Assembly: GCA_004294445.1 (NCBI GenBank)
Contig: REAZ01000015.1
Coordinates: forward strand, 41,621 to 105,620
Length of the DNA stretch: 64,000 nt
Reading direction: 5' to 3'
Source: Cytophagales bacterium
GTDB taxonomy: Bacteria; Bacteroidota; Bacteroidia; Cytophagales; Thermoflexibacteraceae
Shown here one piece after another: positions 7,277 to 15,976 of this stretch (within the stretch, counting starts at the first letter, position 1; each line of letters starts with the position of its first letter). The position numbers and the translations under genes were made by a program. The notes under the pieces were generated by a model. The model saw nothing but the letters and a program-made list of their open reading frames with translations. It had not been told where the DNA came from and ran no database searches.

Positions 7277-8842
7277 ATGCCAACACTGCATTGGATAGGT
7301 AAAGACAAAGTTGTCAATCATCATCATGACGTTCCTTTTCATATTTTAGATAAGAAATATAGCTTTCCTACAGACCTGTCAGGTTTCGAAAACCTGACAG
7401 GTCTAAACAAAATAATTCATGGGGATAACCTGCTCGCCCTCAAAGCCTTACTGCCTGAATACGAGGGGAAAATCAAATGTATCTACATAGACCCGCCCTA
7501 CAACACAGGCAACGAAAACTGGGTGTATAACGACAATGTAAATCACCCGCAAATCAAGAAATGGCTGGGGCAGGTAGTAGGCAGGGAGGCAGAAGACCTC
7601 ACAAGGCACGACAAATGGCTCTGCATGATGTACCCTCGACTAAAACTACTACACAAACTACTTGCTGATGACGGTGCTATTTTTATCTCGATTGATGATA
7701 ATGAAGTTTCGCATTTAAGGCTAATCATGGACGAGGTTTTTGGAAGTGGAAATTTTAGAAATCATATAATAATAAAAAGAGGTACTAAAAGTGTTCAAGC
7801 CCAATTTGATAGTATTGATAAACTTGGAATTGCTTGCGAACATTTGGTCTGTTATTCAAAAAATATTTCTTATAAACTACCACAATTTTATTTCGACTTG
7901 GAAGAAGCAAAAGAGGGAACATGGAATAATCACTGGAGAGGTACAGATAGACCAACAATGCGATATGAAATTTTTGGTATTACTCCAGAAGAAGGACAAT
8001 GGAGATGGGGAAAACAAAGAAGCGAAATAGCTATTGAAAATTATAAAAAATGTGAAAATGATATTAAAAATAAAAATCGGGTTGTCAATCAAAAAAACAT
8101 AGATGATTGGTATTTACTAAATGCTATTGAAAAGGAGATAGATTTATTAAGGCTTTCAAAAAATAATAAGCCTGAACATTACATAGCCCCAACAGATAAA
8201 AAATTTGGACATAATCTTTGGACAGATTTAATGGTAAATGGAACTTCTGAGTATAACAAGTATTCTGAAATAAAATTTGATAACCCAAAAAACTCCAAAA
8301 TTATAGAAAGAATATTTAAGTGGGTAGGAGGGAAATCCGACATTATCCTCGATTCCTTTGCAGGTTCAGGCACTACGGCGCACGCAGTTATCAACCTAAA
8401 CAAAGCTGATGGTGGGAATCGGAAATTTATTTTGGTAGAGATGGAAGACTATGCCGAAAACATTACCGCCGAAAGGGTGCGTAGAGTCGGCGGTGAGTTC
8501 GATTTTTATGAATTGGGCTTGCCCCTATTTGAGGAAGATGGCAACCTCAATGAAAAAGTGCCTACCGAAAAAATAAGGGAATATATTTATTTTATGGAAA
8601 CGAAAGCACTCCCAAATATGGGAGAGGCGGGCTATTTTTTGGGCAAACACAGCGAAACTGCCTATTATTTTTATTACGAAAAGGAAAGCCAAACCAATTT
8701 GGATTATGATTTTTTGAGTACCATCAAAATCAAAGCTGAGCAGTACGTCATTTATGCGGATAACTGCCTACTTACCAAAGCGTATATGCTCGAAAAGCAT
8801 ATTATTTTCAAGAAAATTCCGAGAGATATTAGCAAACTATAA
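7277..8842 (+). CDS. Type III restriction-modification DNA methyltransferase (Mod)
   Basis: This protein of about 521 residues methylates adenine N6 at an asymmetric site and gives specificity to the Mod-Res complex. Motif IV DPPYNTGN is at 72-79 and the AdoMet motif I FAGSG at 361-365; this order marks the beta class, as in type III Mod. I chose ATG 7277 because MPTLHWIGKDKVVNHH is the usual Mod N-terminus; a GTG at 7214 would add 21 residues. The central region (about 7740-8330), the target recognition part, is visibly more AT-rich than its flanks. A 33-base palindrome is embedded in frame at 7372-7404. Res starts 2 bases after the stop. Confidence 0.92.
   Translation: MPTLHWIGKDKVVNHHHDVPFHILDKKYSFPTDLSGFENLTGLNKIIHGDNLLALKALLPEYEGKIKCIYIDPPYNTGNENWVYNDNVNHPQIKKWLGQVVGREAEDLTRHDKWLCMMYPRLKLLHKLLADDGAIFISIDDNEVSHLRLIMDEVFGSGNFRNHIIIKRGTKSVQAQFDSIDKLGIACEHLVCYSKNISYKLPQFYFDLEEAKEGTWNNHWRGTDRPTMRYEIFGITPEEGQWRWGKQRSEIAIENYKKCENDIKNKNRVVNQKNIDDWYLLNAIEKEIDLLRLSKNNKPEHYIAPTDKKFGHNLWTDLMVNGTSEYNKYSEIKFDNPKNSKIIERIFKWVGGKSDIILDSFAGSGTTAHAVINLNKADGGNRKFILVEMEDYAENITAERVRRVGGEFDFYELGLPLFEEDGNLNEKVPTEKIREYIYFMETKALPNMGEAGYFLGKHSETAYYFYYEKESQTNLDYDFLSTIKIKAEQYVIYADNCLLTKAYMLEKHIIFKKIPRDISKL
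7372..7404. repeat. 15-bp-stem palindrome embedded in mod
   Basis: AGACCTGTCAGGTTT (7372-7386), the loop CGA and the exact reverse complement (7390-7404) form a perfect hairpin inside the mod coding sequence. It is read in frame as TDLSGFENLTG in the linker before the IIHGDNL motif. It resembles small dispersed palindromes of the same kind elsewhere in the window (13341-13381, 34781-34836). Confidence 0.75.
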
Positions 8843-8844
8843 AA

Positions 8845-11445
8845 ATGGAACTAAAAACTTATCAGCAACAAGTCCTCAATGATTTGGCTTTATTTTTAGA
8901 AAAAGTAAAAGAATACAACAGCACAAAAGAAGGTTTTAATGCTTTTTGGAAAGAAAAAGGAATTATTCCTGCGGTGAATGAAGCCGTAGAGCCTTACAAA
9001 AACAACTTGCCTTCTGTGCCTCACGTATGCCTAAAAGTGCCTACAGCAGGCGGTAAAACTTTTATTGCTTGCAATGCTTTACGTACTATTTTCAGTGCTT
9101 TCCCCACTGATGCGCCCAAAATGGTGGTTTGGCTTGTGCCTTCCAATGCTATTTTGGAGCAGACAGTTCGTAGCCTAAGCTATAGTTCGCACCCCTATCG
9201 CCAAAAAATAGATGCACATTTTCAGCACAGAGTTGCAGTTTTTGAGAAGCCAAGTTTGCTACAAGGCACAGGTTTTAGCGCAAGTTCCGTACAGGAGCAG
9301 TTAAGTATTTTGGTATTGAGTTTCGATAGTTTGCGAGCAAAAAACAAAGAAGATAGAAAAGTATATCAGGAAAATGGCAATTTACAATCATTTGGCAGCT
9401 TACTTTCCGAAGAAGAAATTTCTTTGATGAAAGTCATTAATTCCCTAAAACCTGTAGTCATTGTAGATGAAAGCCATAACGCAGAAACGGAATTGAGTGT
9501 AGAAATGCTCAAAAATCTCAACCCAAGTTTTGTGCTTGACTTGACCGCAACGCCCCGCAAAAATAGCAATATTATTAGCTTTGTGAATAGCCTCGAACTC
9601 AAAAAGGCAAATATGGTCAAGTTGCCTGTCATTGTGAGCAATTTCGATAACAAGAACGAAGTCATTATCAATGCGATAGATTTGCGCAATAATTTGGAAA
9701 AAGCAACTCAAGCGGAGTACACAACTACAGGCAAATATATTCGCCCTATTTTACTTTTTCAGGCACAGTCCAAAAATAACAAAGAAGACACGACCACTTT
9801 TCAGAAACTCAAAGAAAAGCTCGTCAAAGATTTACAAATCCCTGAAAATCAAGTAAAAATAAAAACAGCAGATTTGAACGAATTGAAAAACGTTGATTTG
9901 CTAAGTCCTACTTGCGAAGTACGTTATATCATTACTATCAACGCTTTAAAGGAAGGTTGGGATTGTCCTTTTGCGTATATTTTGGCTTCTTTGGCAGATA
10001 AAAGTTCTGTGGTAGATGTTACCCAAATTTTGGGGCGTGTGCTGCGTTTGCCTTATACCTCGCCCTACAAAGAAATTGCCTTGAATTTGAGTTATGTCTT
10101 GACTGCGTCAAGTAAATTTCAAGAAACTTTGCAAAAAGTTGTGGAAGGTCTAAAGGTGGCAGGTTTTAGCGAAAAAGACAAAAAAGTAATAGAAACGCCT
10201 GAAATACAGCCTACTCCCACTGTAGAACAAGCGGTTTCTATGCAACTTTTTGGCAATAATACAGAAGCAATCGAAACGCCAATAGACGACATAGATACCG
10301 AAAAAATTAGACAAGCCTTAGCCAATAATGCAGAAAATCCGCAAACCTCGCCTTTTGTCCAACAAATAATGGCAAGTGCAGCAGAGGCAAACAAGGCAAT
10401 AGATTTGGCAATTAGTAATTCAGAAAATTCACTTACAACTGCTCTTCCCCCCGAACTGAAAACAATGCAAAAAAGATATGCCATCAAAACAGTATTTGAG
10501 GCGCAAGCAAATGCAATGCAATTACCTCAATTTTTTATCAAGGTAGAAAAAGGAGAGATTTTTAATACAGAAACTCAAGAGGTGATTATCAGTAGGGAGA
10601 ATCTTTTGAAAGACTTCAAATTGAGCAAGTGCGATATTAATATTTCTTTTGAAAATATTGCAAGTGATATGTATAAGATTGATTTGGACGGTACGCAAAG
10701 AGATTTTACGCCTACTTTTACCAAAGTGGACAGCAAAACAAGAGAATATTTGCAAAAATATTATGTCAATCCGAGTAGAAAAGAAGACAGGACAAAGCGA
10801 ATCGCCAAAGATATTATGGAGAATATTGGCAATATGTATCCTATTTCAGATGCCGAAATTCAAAAATATATTAGCCGCATTTTAGAAGATTTCAAAGACG
10901 AGCAGTTTGAGGATTTTGTGAATCGCAAAAATGTATATTGCGACAAAATCAAGCAAAAGATAAATCATTTGGCTGATAAATACGCCGAAGAAGTATTTAA
11001 AAAGGGTTTAGATACCGAAAGTATTTTTATCAAGCATAGCTATACTTTCCCTCCTTCCCTTCCTTTGACGGAAACTGCCAAAGATTTACCAAAATCTCTG
11101 TACGAAAAAGAAGGCAAAATCAACGGTTTTGAGGAAAAAGTCATTAACGAAATTGCCAACTTAGAAAATATCGTTTTCTGGACAAGGAACGACTCCAAAA
11201 AAGGTTTTTGCCTCAATGGTTTTATCAATCATTACCCTGATTTTGTTATTTTGACCAAAAAAGGAAAAATCGTGGTCTTGGAAACGAAAGGCGACCATTT
11301 AGATGCCGAAAATAAAATTAGCTTGGGAAGTTTGTGGGCAAGCAAAGCGGGCAAAGAGTATCGTTATTACTTGGTGTATGAAGATAGAAAAGTAGAGGGA
11401 GCTTTTACTTTAGATGGCTTTTTGGAGAATATTAGAAATTTGTAA
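8845..11445 (+). CDS. Type III restriction endonuclease subunit (Res)
   Basis: This 866-residue subunit combines a superfamily 2 helicase and a nuclease; with Mod it cleaves DNA after ATP-driven movement. Walker A is PTAGGKTF with K71, motif II is DESH at 208-211, motif III is LTATPR near 231-236, and motif VI lies in TQILGRVLRLPY near 395. The C-terminal PD-(D/E)XK nuclease shows HYPDF with D799 and ETKGD with E813 and K815. All key motifs are intact, so it appears functional. The start is 2 bases after mod, indicating translational coupling. The sequence is colinear with typical Res proteins, though somewhat shorter than EcoP-type subunits. Confidence 0.93.
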   Translation: MELKTYQQQVLNDLALFLEKVKEYNSTKEGFNAFWKEKGIIPAVNEAVEPYKNNLPSVPHVCLKVPTAGGKTFIACNALRTIFSAFPTDAPKMVVWLVPSNAILEQTVRSLSYSSHPYRQKIDAHFQHRVAVFEKPSLLQGTGFSASSVQEQLSILVLSFDSLRAKNKEDRKVYQENGNLQSFGSLLSEEEISLMKVINSLKPVVIVDESHNAETELSVEMLKNLNPSFVLDLTATPRKNSNIISFVNSLELKKANMVKLPVIVSNFDNKNEVIINAIDLRNNLEKATQAEYTTTGKYIRPILLFQAQSKNNKEDTTTFQKLKEKLVKDLQIPENQVKIKTADLNELKNVDLLSPTCEVRYIITINALKEGWDCPFAYILASLADKSSVVDVTQILGRVLRLPYTSPYKEIALNLSYVLTASSKFQETLQKVVEGLKVAGFSEKDKKVIETPEIQPTPTVEQAVSMQLFGNNTEAIETPIDDIDTEKIRQALANNAENPQTSPFVQQIMASAAEANKAIDLAISNSENSLTTALPPELKTMQKRYAIKTVFEAQANAMQLPQFFIKVEKGEIFNTETQEVIISRENLLKDFKLSKCDINISFENIASDMYKIDLDGTQRDFTPTFTKVDSKTREYLQKYYVNPSRKEDRTKRIAKDIMENIGNMYPISDAEIQKYISRILEDFKDEQFEDFVNRKNVYCDKIKQKINHLADKYAEEVFKKGLDTESIFIKHSYTFPPSLPLTETAKDLPKSLYEKEGKINGFEEKVINEIANLENIVFWTRNDSKKGFCLNGFINHYPDFVILTKKGKIVVLETKGDHLDAENKISLGSLWASKAGKEYRYYLVYEDRKVEGAFTLDGFLENIRNL

Positions 11446-11457
11446 CTACAAAATAGG

Positions 11458-11499
11458 GTTGTCAAGGTCTTGCGACTAACTCGCTCGACCATTGACAAC
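11458..11499 (+). terminator. Imperfect hairpin after res
   Basis: GTTGTCAAGGTC (11458-11469) pairs with GACCATTGACAAC (11487-11499) apart from a one-base bulge; the loop is 17 bases. It begins 12 bases after the res stop but lacks a T tract, so termination is only probable. Confidence 0.35.
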
Positions 11500-11606
11500 A
11501 CTAAAAGCCACAACACTAAAAAAGCTATTTTGCAAGTACAGGCGGCATTAGCGCTCCCAAATGCTTATAGCTGCTTTACTATGTCCTTTAGGTCAAAATA
11601 TTTCTC

Positions 11607-13256
11607 CTAAAAAACTTTCTCGCCCCCTACGTAAGTAGCCAAAAAGCGAGTATCTCGGATTTGTCTTCTTTCCGTACTGATTAAATCCTTGTCTAAGATA
11701 ATAAAATCGGCTTGCTTGCCTACTTCTATGCTGCCGCGTTCTTTTTCCTCGAAGTTGGCATGGGCTGCCCATACGGTCATACCACGCAAGGCATCTTCTC
11801 GGCTAATGGCATTTTCCATCTGAAAACCATTATCGGGGAAATTTTTAGCATCTTGGCGCGCTATAGCGGAGTGAAAACCGAAGATAGGATTGACCGCTTC
11901 TACAGGGAAATCACTGCCCAAAGCTAAGGTTTTACTCTCGTTGAGTAGCCACTGATACGCATAAGCAAAGCGAACTCTCAAATTGCCAAGCCTTCTCGCC
12001 GCCCAATACATATCGGAGGTGCAGTGGGTAGGCTGCACTGATGGAATGATGCTGTAGTTCTTGAACTTCATCAAGTCCAATGAATCAACCACTTGTGCGT
12101 GTTCTATTCGCCAACGTCTGTCGTTGTTGCCTTTGAGCATTTTAGCATACAGATTCAGGATAATGCGGTTGGCAGAGTCTCCTATGGCGTGCGTGTTTGC
12201 TTGGAAATCACTATTGGCGATGCGTTGGAAATTACTTTCCAATTCTTCGGGCTTGGAAAGCAAGAAGCCTGTAGTCTTGGGGTCATCACTGTAGGGTTTT
12301 ATCATGCAAGCCCCGCGCGAGCCTAAAGCACCGTCCGCATAGATTTTGAAAGAACGCACATTGAGCTTGTCGGTTTTGTAAATGCCTTTTTTCAAATAAT
12401 AATCTACATACTCACGCGTAGCACTTACCATAGCGTAAACCCTAATTTTCAACTCATTGTTTTTGTGCATTTTATCTATGAGTTCTATGATTTCGGGGCT
12501 AAGTCCCGCATCGGCAACTGTAGTCAATCCGTTTTCCAAACACGCTTTTTGGGCAGTAAGCAATATTTTCTTCATCTCGTCTTCTGTGGGCTTCGGAATG
12601 ACACTACTCACCAAACTCATAGCATTATCTATCAGAATACCAGTTAGTTTGCCATTTTTCGTTTCTACCACGCCTCCGTCTATCTGCCCGCCTTCCATGA
12701 GGGGTTTTTCACCAATTTTGCCAAGTTGCAAGGCTGCTCCATTTGCTAAGGCTGCGTGTCCGTCTATCCTCACCAAATAAATAGGTAGGTTTGGAAAAAG
12801 TTTATCCAAAGTATCTCTGTTAGGAAAGGTTTTATTTTCCCAATCGTTTTGGTCCCAACCTCTGCCAAGTAGCCATTTTTTGTCAGGATTTTCCTTTTGG
12901 AAGTTTACCAATCTCTGCACTATTTCCTCAAAAGACGTAGTACCGACCAAATCAGCCTGCTGCATAGTATTTCCTAAGCCAAAAAAATGACAATGTGCAT
13001 CGTAAAAGCCAGGGTAGATAAATTTGTTTTGGGCATCTACTTGGCTTTCTGCTTCATAGTTTTCCAATATATCTTCTTTGTTGCCTACTGCCAAAAATTT
13101 CCCATCTTTGACTGCAAAAGCTGTTTGAACTGCAAAAGTGCTATCTACTGTATAGACTTTTGCGTTAAAAACTATCATATCAGCTTGCTTTTTTGTATTG
13201 CAAGCCGATACGATAACCAAACTTAGTATTAAAAAAATTAAAGACTGTTTTTTCAT
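11607..13256 (-). CDS. Amidohydrolase 3 family lipoprotein (YtcJ-like)
   Basis: This 549-residue metal-dependent hydrolase of the YtcJ-like amidohydrolase 3 group starts with a lipoprotein signal (MKKQSLIFLILSLVIVSAC, lipobox VSAC). It should therefore be anchored to a membrane on the periplasmic side or outer surface. The GFYDAHCHFFGLG motif supplies the first metal-binding histidines, followed by DGHAALAN, HAIGDSA, RIEHAQ and LGSDFPVE, which hold the further histidines and the catalytic aspartate. Substrates of this group are N-substituted amino acids or cyclic amides; the substrate here is unknown. It reads towards res (convergent), with an imperfect hairpin in the gap. Confidence 0.9.
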   Translation of the reverse strand: MKKQSLIFLILSLVIVSACNTKKQADMIVFNAKVYTVDSTFAVQTAFAVKDGKFLAVGNKEDILENYEAESQVDAQNKFIYPGFYDAHCHFFGLGNTMQQADLVGTTSFEEIVQRLVNFQKENPDKKWLLGRGWDQNDWENKTFPNRDTLDKLFPNLPIYLVRIDGHAALANGAALQLGKIGEKPLMEGGQIDGGVVETKNGKLTGILIDNAMSLVSSVIPKPTEDEMKKILLTAQKACLENGLTTVADAGLSPEIIELIDKMHKNNELKIRVYAMVSATREYVDYYLKKGIYKTDKLNVRSFKIYADGALGSRGACMIKPYSDDPKTTGFLLSKPEELESNFQRIANSDFQANTHAIGDSANRIILNLYAKMLKGNNDRRWRIEHAQVVDSLDLMKFKNYSIIPSVQPTHCTSDMYWAARRLGNLRVRFAYAYQWLLNESKTLALGSDFPVEAVNPIFGFHSAIARQDAKNFPDNGFQMENAISREDALRGMTVWAAHANFEEKERGSIEVGKQADFIILDKDLISTERRQIRDTRFLATYVGGEKVF

Positions 13257-13340
13257 AGTTAAGTAAGAAATAATAAAAGTGTTTCCTTTGCGAGTGTTCC
13301 CCCTGCTAATTGGGTTTCAATAAATGTGCGTTCATGCACC

Positions 13341-13381
13341 GTCTGACCGAAGGTCTGTACGGTGCAGACCTTCGGTCAGAC
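13341..13381. repeat. 17-bp-stem intergenic palindrome
   Basis: GTCTGACCGAAGGTCTG (13341-13357) and its exact reverse complement (13365-13381) enclose a 7-base loop TACGGTG. It lies between the M1 peptidase 3' end and the amidohydrolase start. It shares the word CGGTGCAGACC with the element near 34824, so it seems to be one copy of a dispersed palindromic repeat family. It could also act as a terminator for the peptidase gene. Confidence 0.65.
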
Positions 13382-13456
13382 CATATGTTTTTCAAAGAAC
13401 AGTTTATTCTTGAATATCAATTAGTGCGTGGGACTACTCATGAGTAAAACAATTCT

Positions 13457-15652
13457 TTACCTATTATTAGGGTTATTATTTTTTTTGATTTCATCAAATT
13501 TCGATGGCATTGCTTTTCTCGGAAAATTATTATTTTCTTCGTCTATGTCTGCTGTTTCCAAATTCGGGTCTATCGTGAACGAACTAACTTCTTTGCCCAA
13601 AGGCAGCACTTTGGTAATTTTTTCAGGGCTCAACCTCCAAATTTCGGCGGGCAACCTGAAAATATCGCTTGTCCCATCTTTGTAATTTGCCTTGATGATG
13701 ACAGGTGATAGCAAGCCACCCGAATTGCGTATTTGCAAAGAATATAAGTACGTATTTGGCTTTAATGCCTTAGCTTTTTCTTCGCCAAGCATCTGCCCAA
13801 TAGCATTATAAATATTATTATCAAAATCTTTGATGCCTATTTTGCTATTTGGGTCAGCTACAAAATCTTTGTTATCAAGTGTTTTGTAAAAAACAACACT
13901 ATCTAAGGCAATATCGACAGGCTCTGTTCCAAAGAACCAACCCCTCCAAAACCAATCTAAATCCATAGCAGATGCGTCTTCCATAGTGCGAAAAAAGTCG
14001 GCAGGTTCGGGGTGCTTAAATGCCCAACGGCGTGCATATTCTTTGAAAGAATAGTCAAAAAGTTCTCTGCCCATAATTGTTTCTCGCAAAATATTGAGTG
14101 CTGTGGCTGGCTTGCTATAGGCGTTAGGTCCGAACTGCATCAGGTTTATCTGCTCGGAGTTGGTCATAATTGGCACTATAGTTTTATTATTTCCTTTCAT
14201 GTACGGCACTATTTTCTTAGCAGGACCGCTTTCTGATGGAAAATCTTTATCCCATTCTTTTTCAGTCAAATACTGCAAGAAAGTGTTTAGCCCTTCGTCC
14301 ATCCAAGTCCACTGCCTTTCATCAGAATTGACAATCATAGGAAAAAAGTTATGCCCTACTTCGTGAATAATAACCGAAATAGTAGCCGCTTCTACCTTCT
14401 TGCTGTAAGTGCCATCGGCTTCGGGTCTGCCTTGGTTATTAAAGCTAATCATTGGGTATTCCATACCGCCTACGGGTCCATGTACCGAAATAGCTACAGG
14501 GTACGGATAGGCAACACTTTGCTTTGAGTAAACCTTCAAGGTATGTGCTACCGCTTTGGTAGAAACTTTTTCCCATAGCGGATTTCCCTCTTTGGGATAA
14601 TAAGACATTGCCCATACTTTTTTGCCCTCAACCTCTACCTGCATCGCATCCCAAATAAACTTACGTGAGCTTGCCCAAGCAAAATCTCTCACATTTTGGG
14701 CTTTATACACCCAAGTCTTCTTTGCCGTTGCCTTGCTTTTTTCTGCTGCTTCGGCATCTTTTTGGCTTATGATGAGCGTTGGCTCTTTGGCAGTCTTTGC
14801 TTGCTCTAAGCGTTTGATTTGTTCGGCAGCAAGTACCGAAGTAGCATTTTGCAGTTCTCCCGTTGCCGCTACCACATGGTCAGCAGGCACAGTAATCGCC
14901 ACTTCATAGTTTCCGAAAGGCAAGGCAAACTCACCACGCCCCATGAATTGCTTGTTCTGCCAACCTCTTACATCACTATAAACAGCCATACGTGGAAACC
15001 ATTGAGCCATTTCATAAACGTAGTTTTTATCACTTTCAAAAAACTCAAATCCAGAACGTGTATAAATAGGGTCGGCAGCGGCATCTGTAATATTAAAAGA
15101 CCAATCGATAGAGAAGGAAAAAGCACCACCTTTGGCTTTGAGCGGGGTAGGCAGGTCTATTCTCATCATGGTTCTCTGAATGGTAAATTTCAACGGTTTG
15201 CCCAATTTGTCTTTGACAGACGTAATCTTATATCCTCCTTCAAAGTTGGTGCGGCGTAGGTACTCCACAAACATAAACAAGCCAAAATTGTCTTCCAAAG
15301 AATACTCCAAACTCTTGTAAGTATCTGATTCTTTTTCGAACAGGTTTTGGTCTAACTGCACCCACAAATACGTCAAATCTTTGGGAGAATTATTGGTATA
15401 GGTGATTACTTCGGAAGCCTGAATACTTTGCTTATCGTCATCTAAGGCGACTTTTATGTTATAATCGGCTCTGTTCTGCCAATATTCATGCCCTGGTGAG
15501 CCGTCTGCGATGCGTGTATTGTTTGGCGAAGGTAGCTCCGCACTTAATTGCTCAAATTTTGAGCTTGTAAAGGGCTGCTTTGGCGTTTGGGCGAAAGCAC
15601 TCGCGAGCGTGCAGCAAATGCCCGCTAAAAAAACGATTAATCTTTTGTTCAT
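13457..15652 (-). CDS. Secreted M1-family metallopeptidase
   Basis: This 731-residue zinc aminopeptidase-like protein has a signal peptide (MNKRLIVFLAGICCTLASAFA-Q). The zinc site is HEVGH at 430-434 with the third ligand E453 in WMDEGLNTF, and the substrate-binding GxMEN-like motif is GGMEYP at 395-400. The N-terminal beta domain (about 60-270) is typical of M1 enzymes. It should act in the periplasm or outside the cell on peptides. I start at the ATG at 15652 because the signal peptide follows directly; an upstream in-frame ATG at 15772 would add 40 unlikely residues. The C-terminus is rich in Asn and basic residues. Confidence 0.9.
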   Translation of the reverse strand: MNKRLIVFLAGICCTLASAFAQTPKQPFTSSKFEQLSAELPSPNNTRIADGSPGHEYWQNRADYNIKVALDDDKQSIQASEVITYTNNSPKDLTYLWVQLDQNLFEKESDTYKSLEYSLEDNFGLFMFVEYLRRTNFEGGYKITSVKDKLGKPLKFTIQRTMMRIDLPTPLKAKGGAFSFSIDWSFNITDAAADPIYTRSGFEFFESDKNYVYEMAQWFPRMAVYSDVRGWQNKQFMGRGEFALPFGNYEVAITVPADHVVAATGELQNATSVLAAEQIKRLEQAKTAKEPTLIISQKDAEAAEKSKATAKKTWVYKAQNVRDFAWASSRKFIWDAMQVEVEGKKVWAMSYYPKEGNPLWEKVSTKAVAHTLKVYSKQSVAYPYPVAISVHGPVGGMEYPMISFNNQGRPEADGTYSKKVEAATISVIIHEVGHNFFPMIVNSDERQWTWMDEGLNTFLQYLTEKEWDKDFPSESGPAKKIVPYMKGNNKTIVPIMTNSEQINLMQFGPNAYSKPATALNILRETIMGRELFDYSFKEYARRWAFKHPEPADFFRTMEDASAMDLDWFWRGWFFGTEPVDIALDSVVFYKTLDNKDFVADPNSKIGIKDFDNNIYNAIGQMLGEEKAKALKPNTYLYSLQIRNSGGLLSPVIIKANYKDGTSDIFRLPAEIWRLSPEKITKVLPLGKEVSSFTIDPNLETADIDEENNNFPRKAMPSKFDEIKKNNNPNNR

Positions 15653-15841
15653 ATTATTACAGTGATGGTTTTGTAGCAAAGCTATATATTTTTTTGAATA
15701 GTGTGTTATTGCTTTCACATAAAAAATGGCAAAAGGAAAATGTTTTGCAAATGCTGTCTGAGAGGATGCCAATGATGGGCGTTCTCTTTGGATAGATTTG
15801 AAGTTTTCTATTCTAATTGTGTTTTTACAAAGATGAAAAAT

Positions 15842-15976
15842 TTATACCTGAAAGCCAATAATGAGAATATCATCAACTTGTTCATGCTTATTTTTCCATT
15901 TTTCAAGCGTGTTTGCTAATATTTCTTTTTGTTCTTTCATTGACAAGTGATGAATAGAAAAAAGCAATTCTTTGAG
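15842..15976 (-). pseudogene. Out-of-frame 3' end of the SpoIIE phosphatase gene
   Basis: These 44 codons (LKELLFSIHHLSMKEQ... to DDILIIGFQV, stop at 15842) encode the expected last part of a PPM/SpoIIE domain, including the metal-binding DD. They are in another frame from the upstream gene because an A4 run (15977-15980) carries one base more than the family frame needs. Confidence 0.75.
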
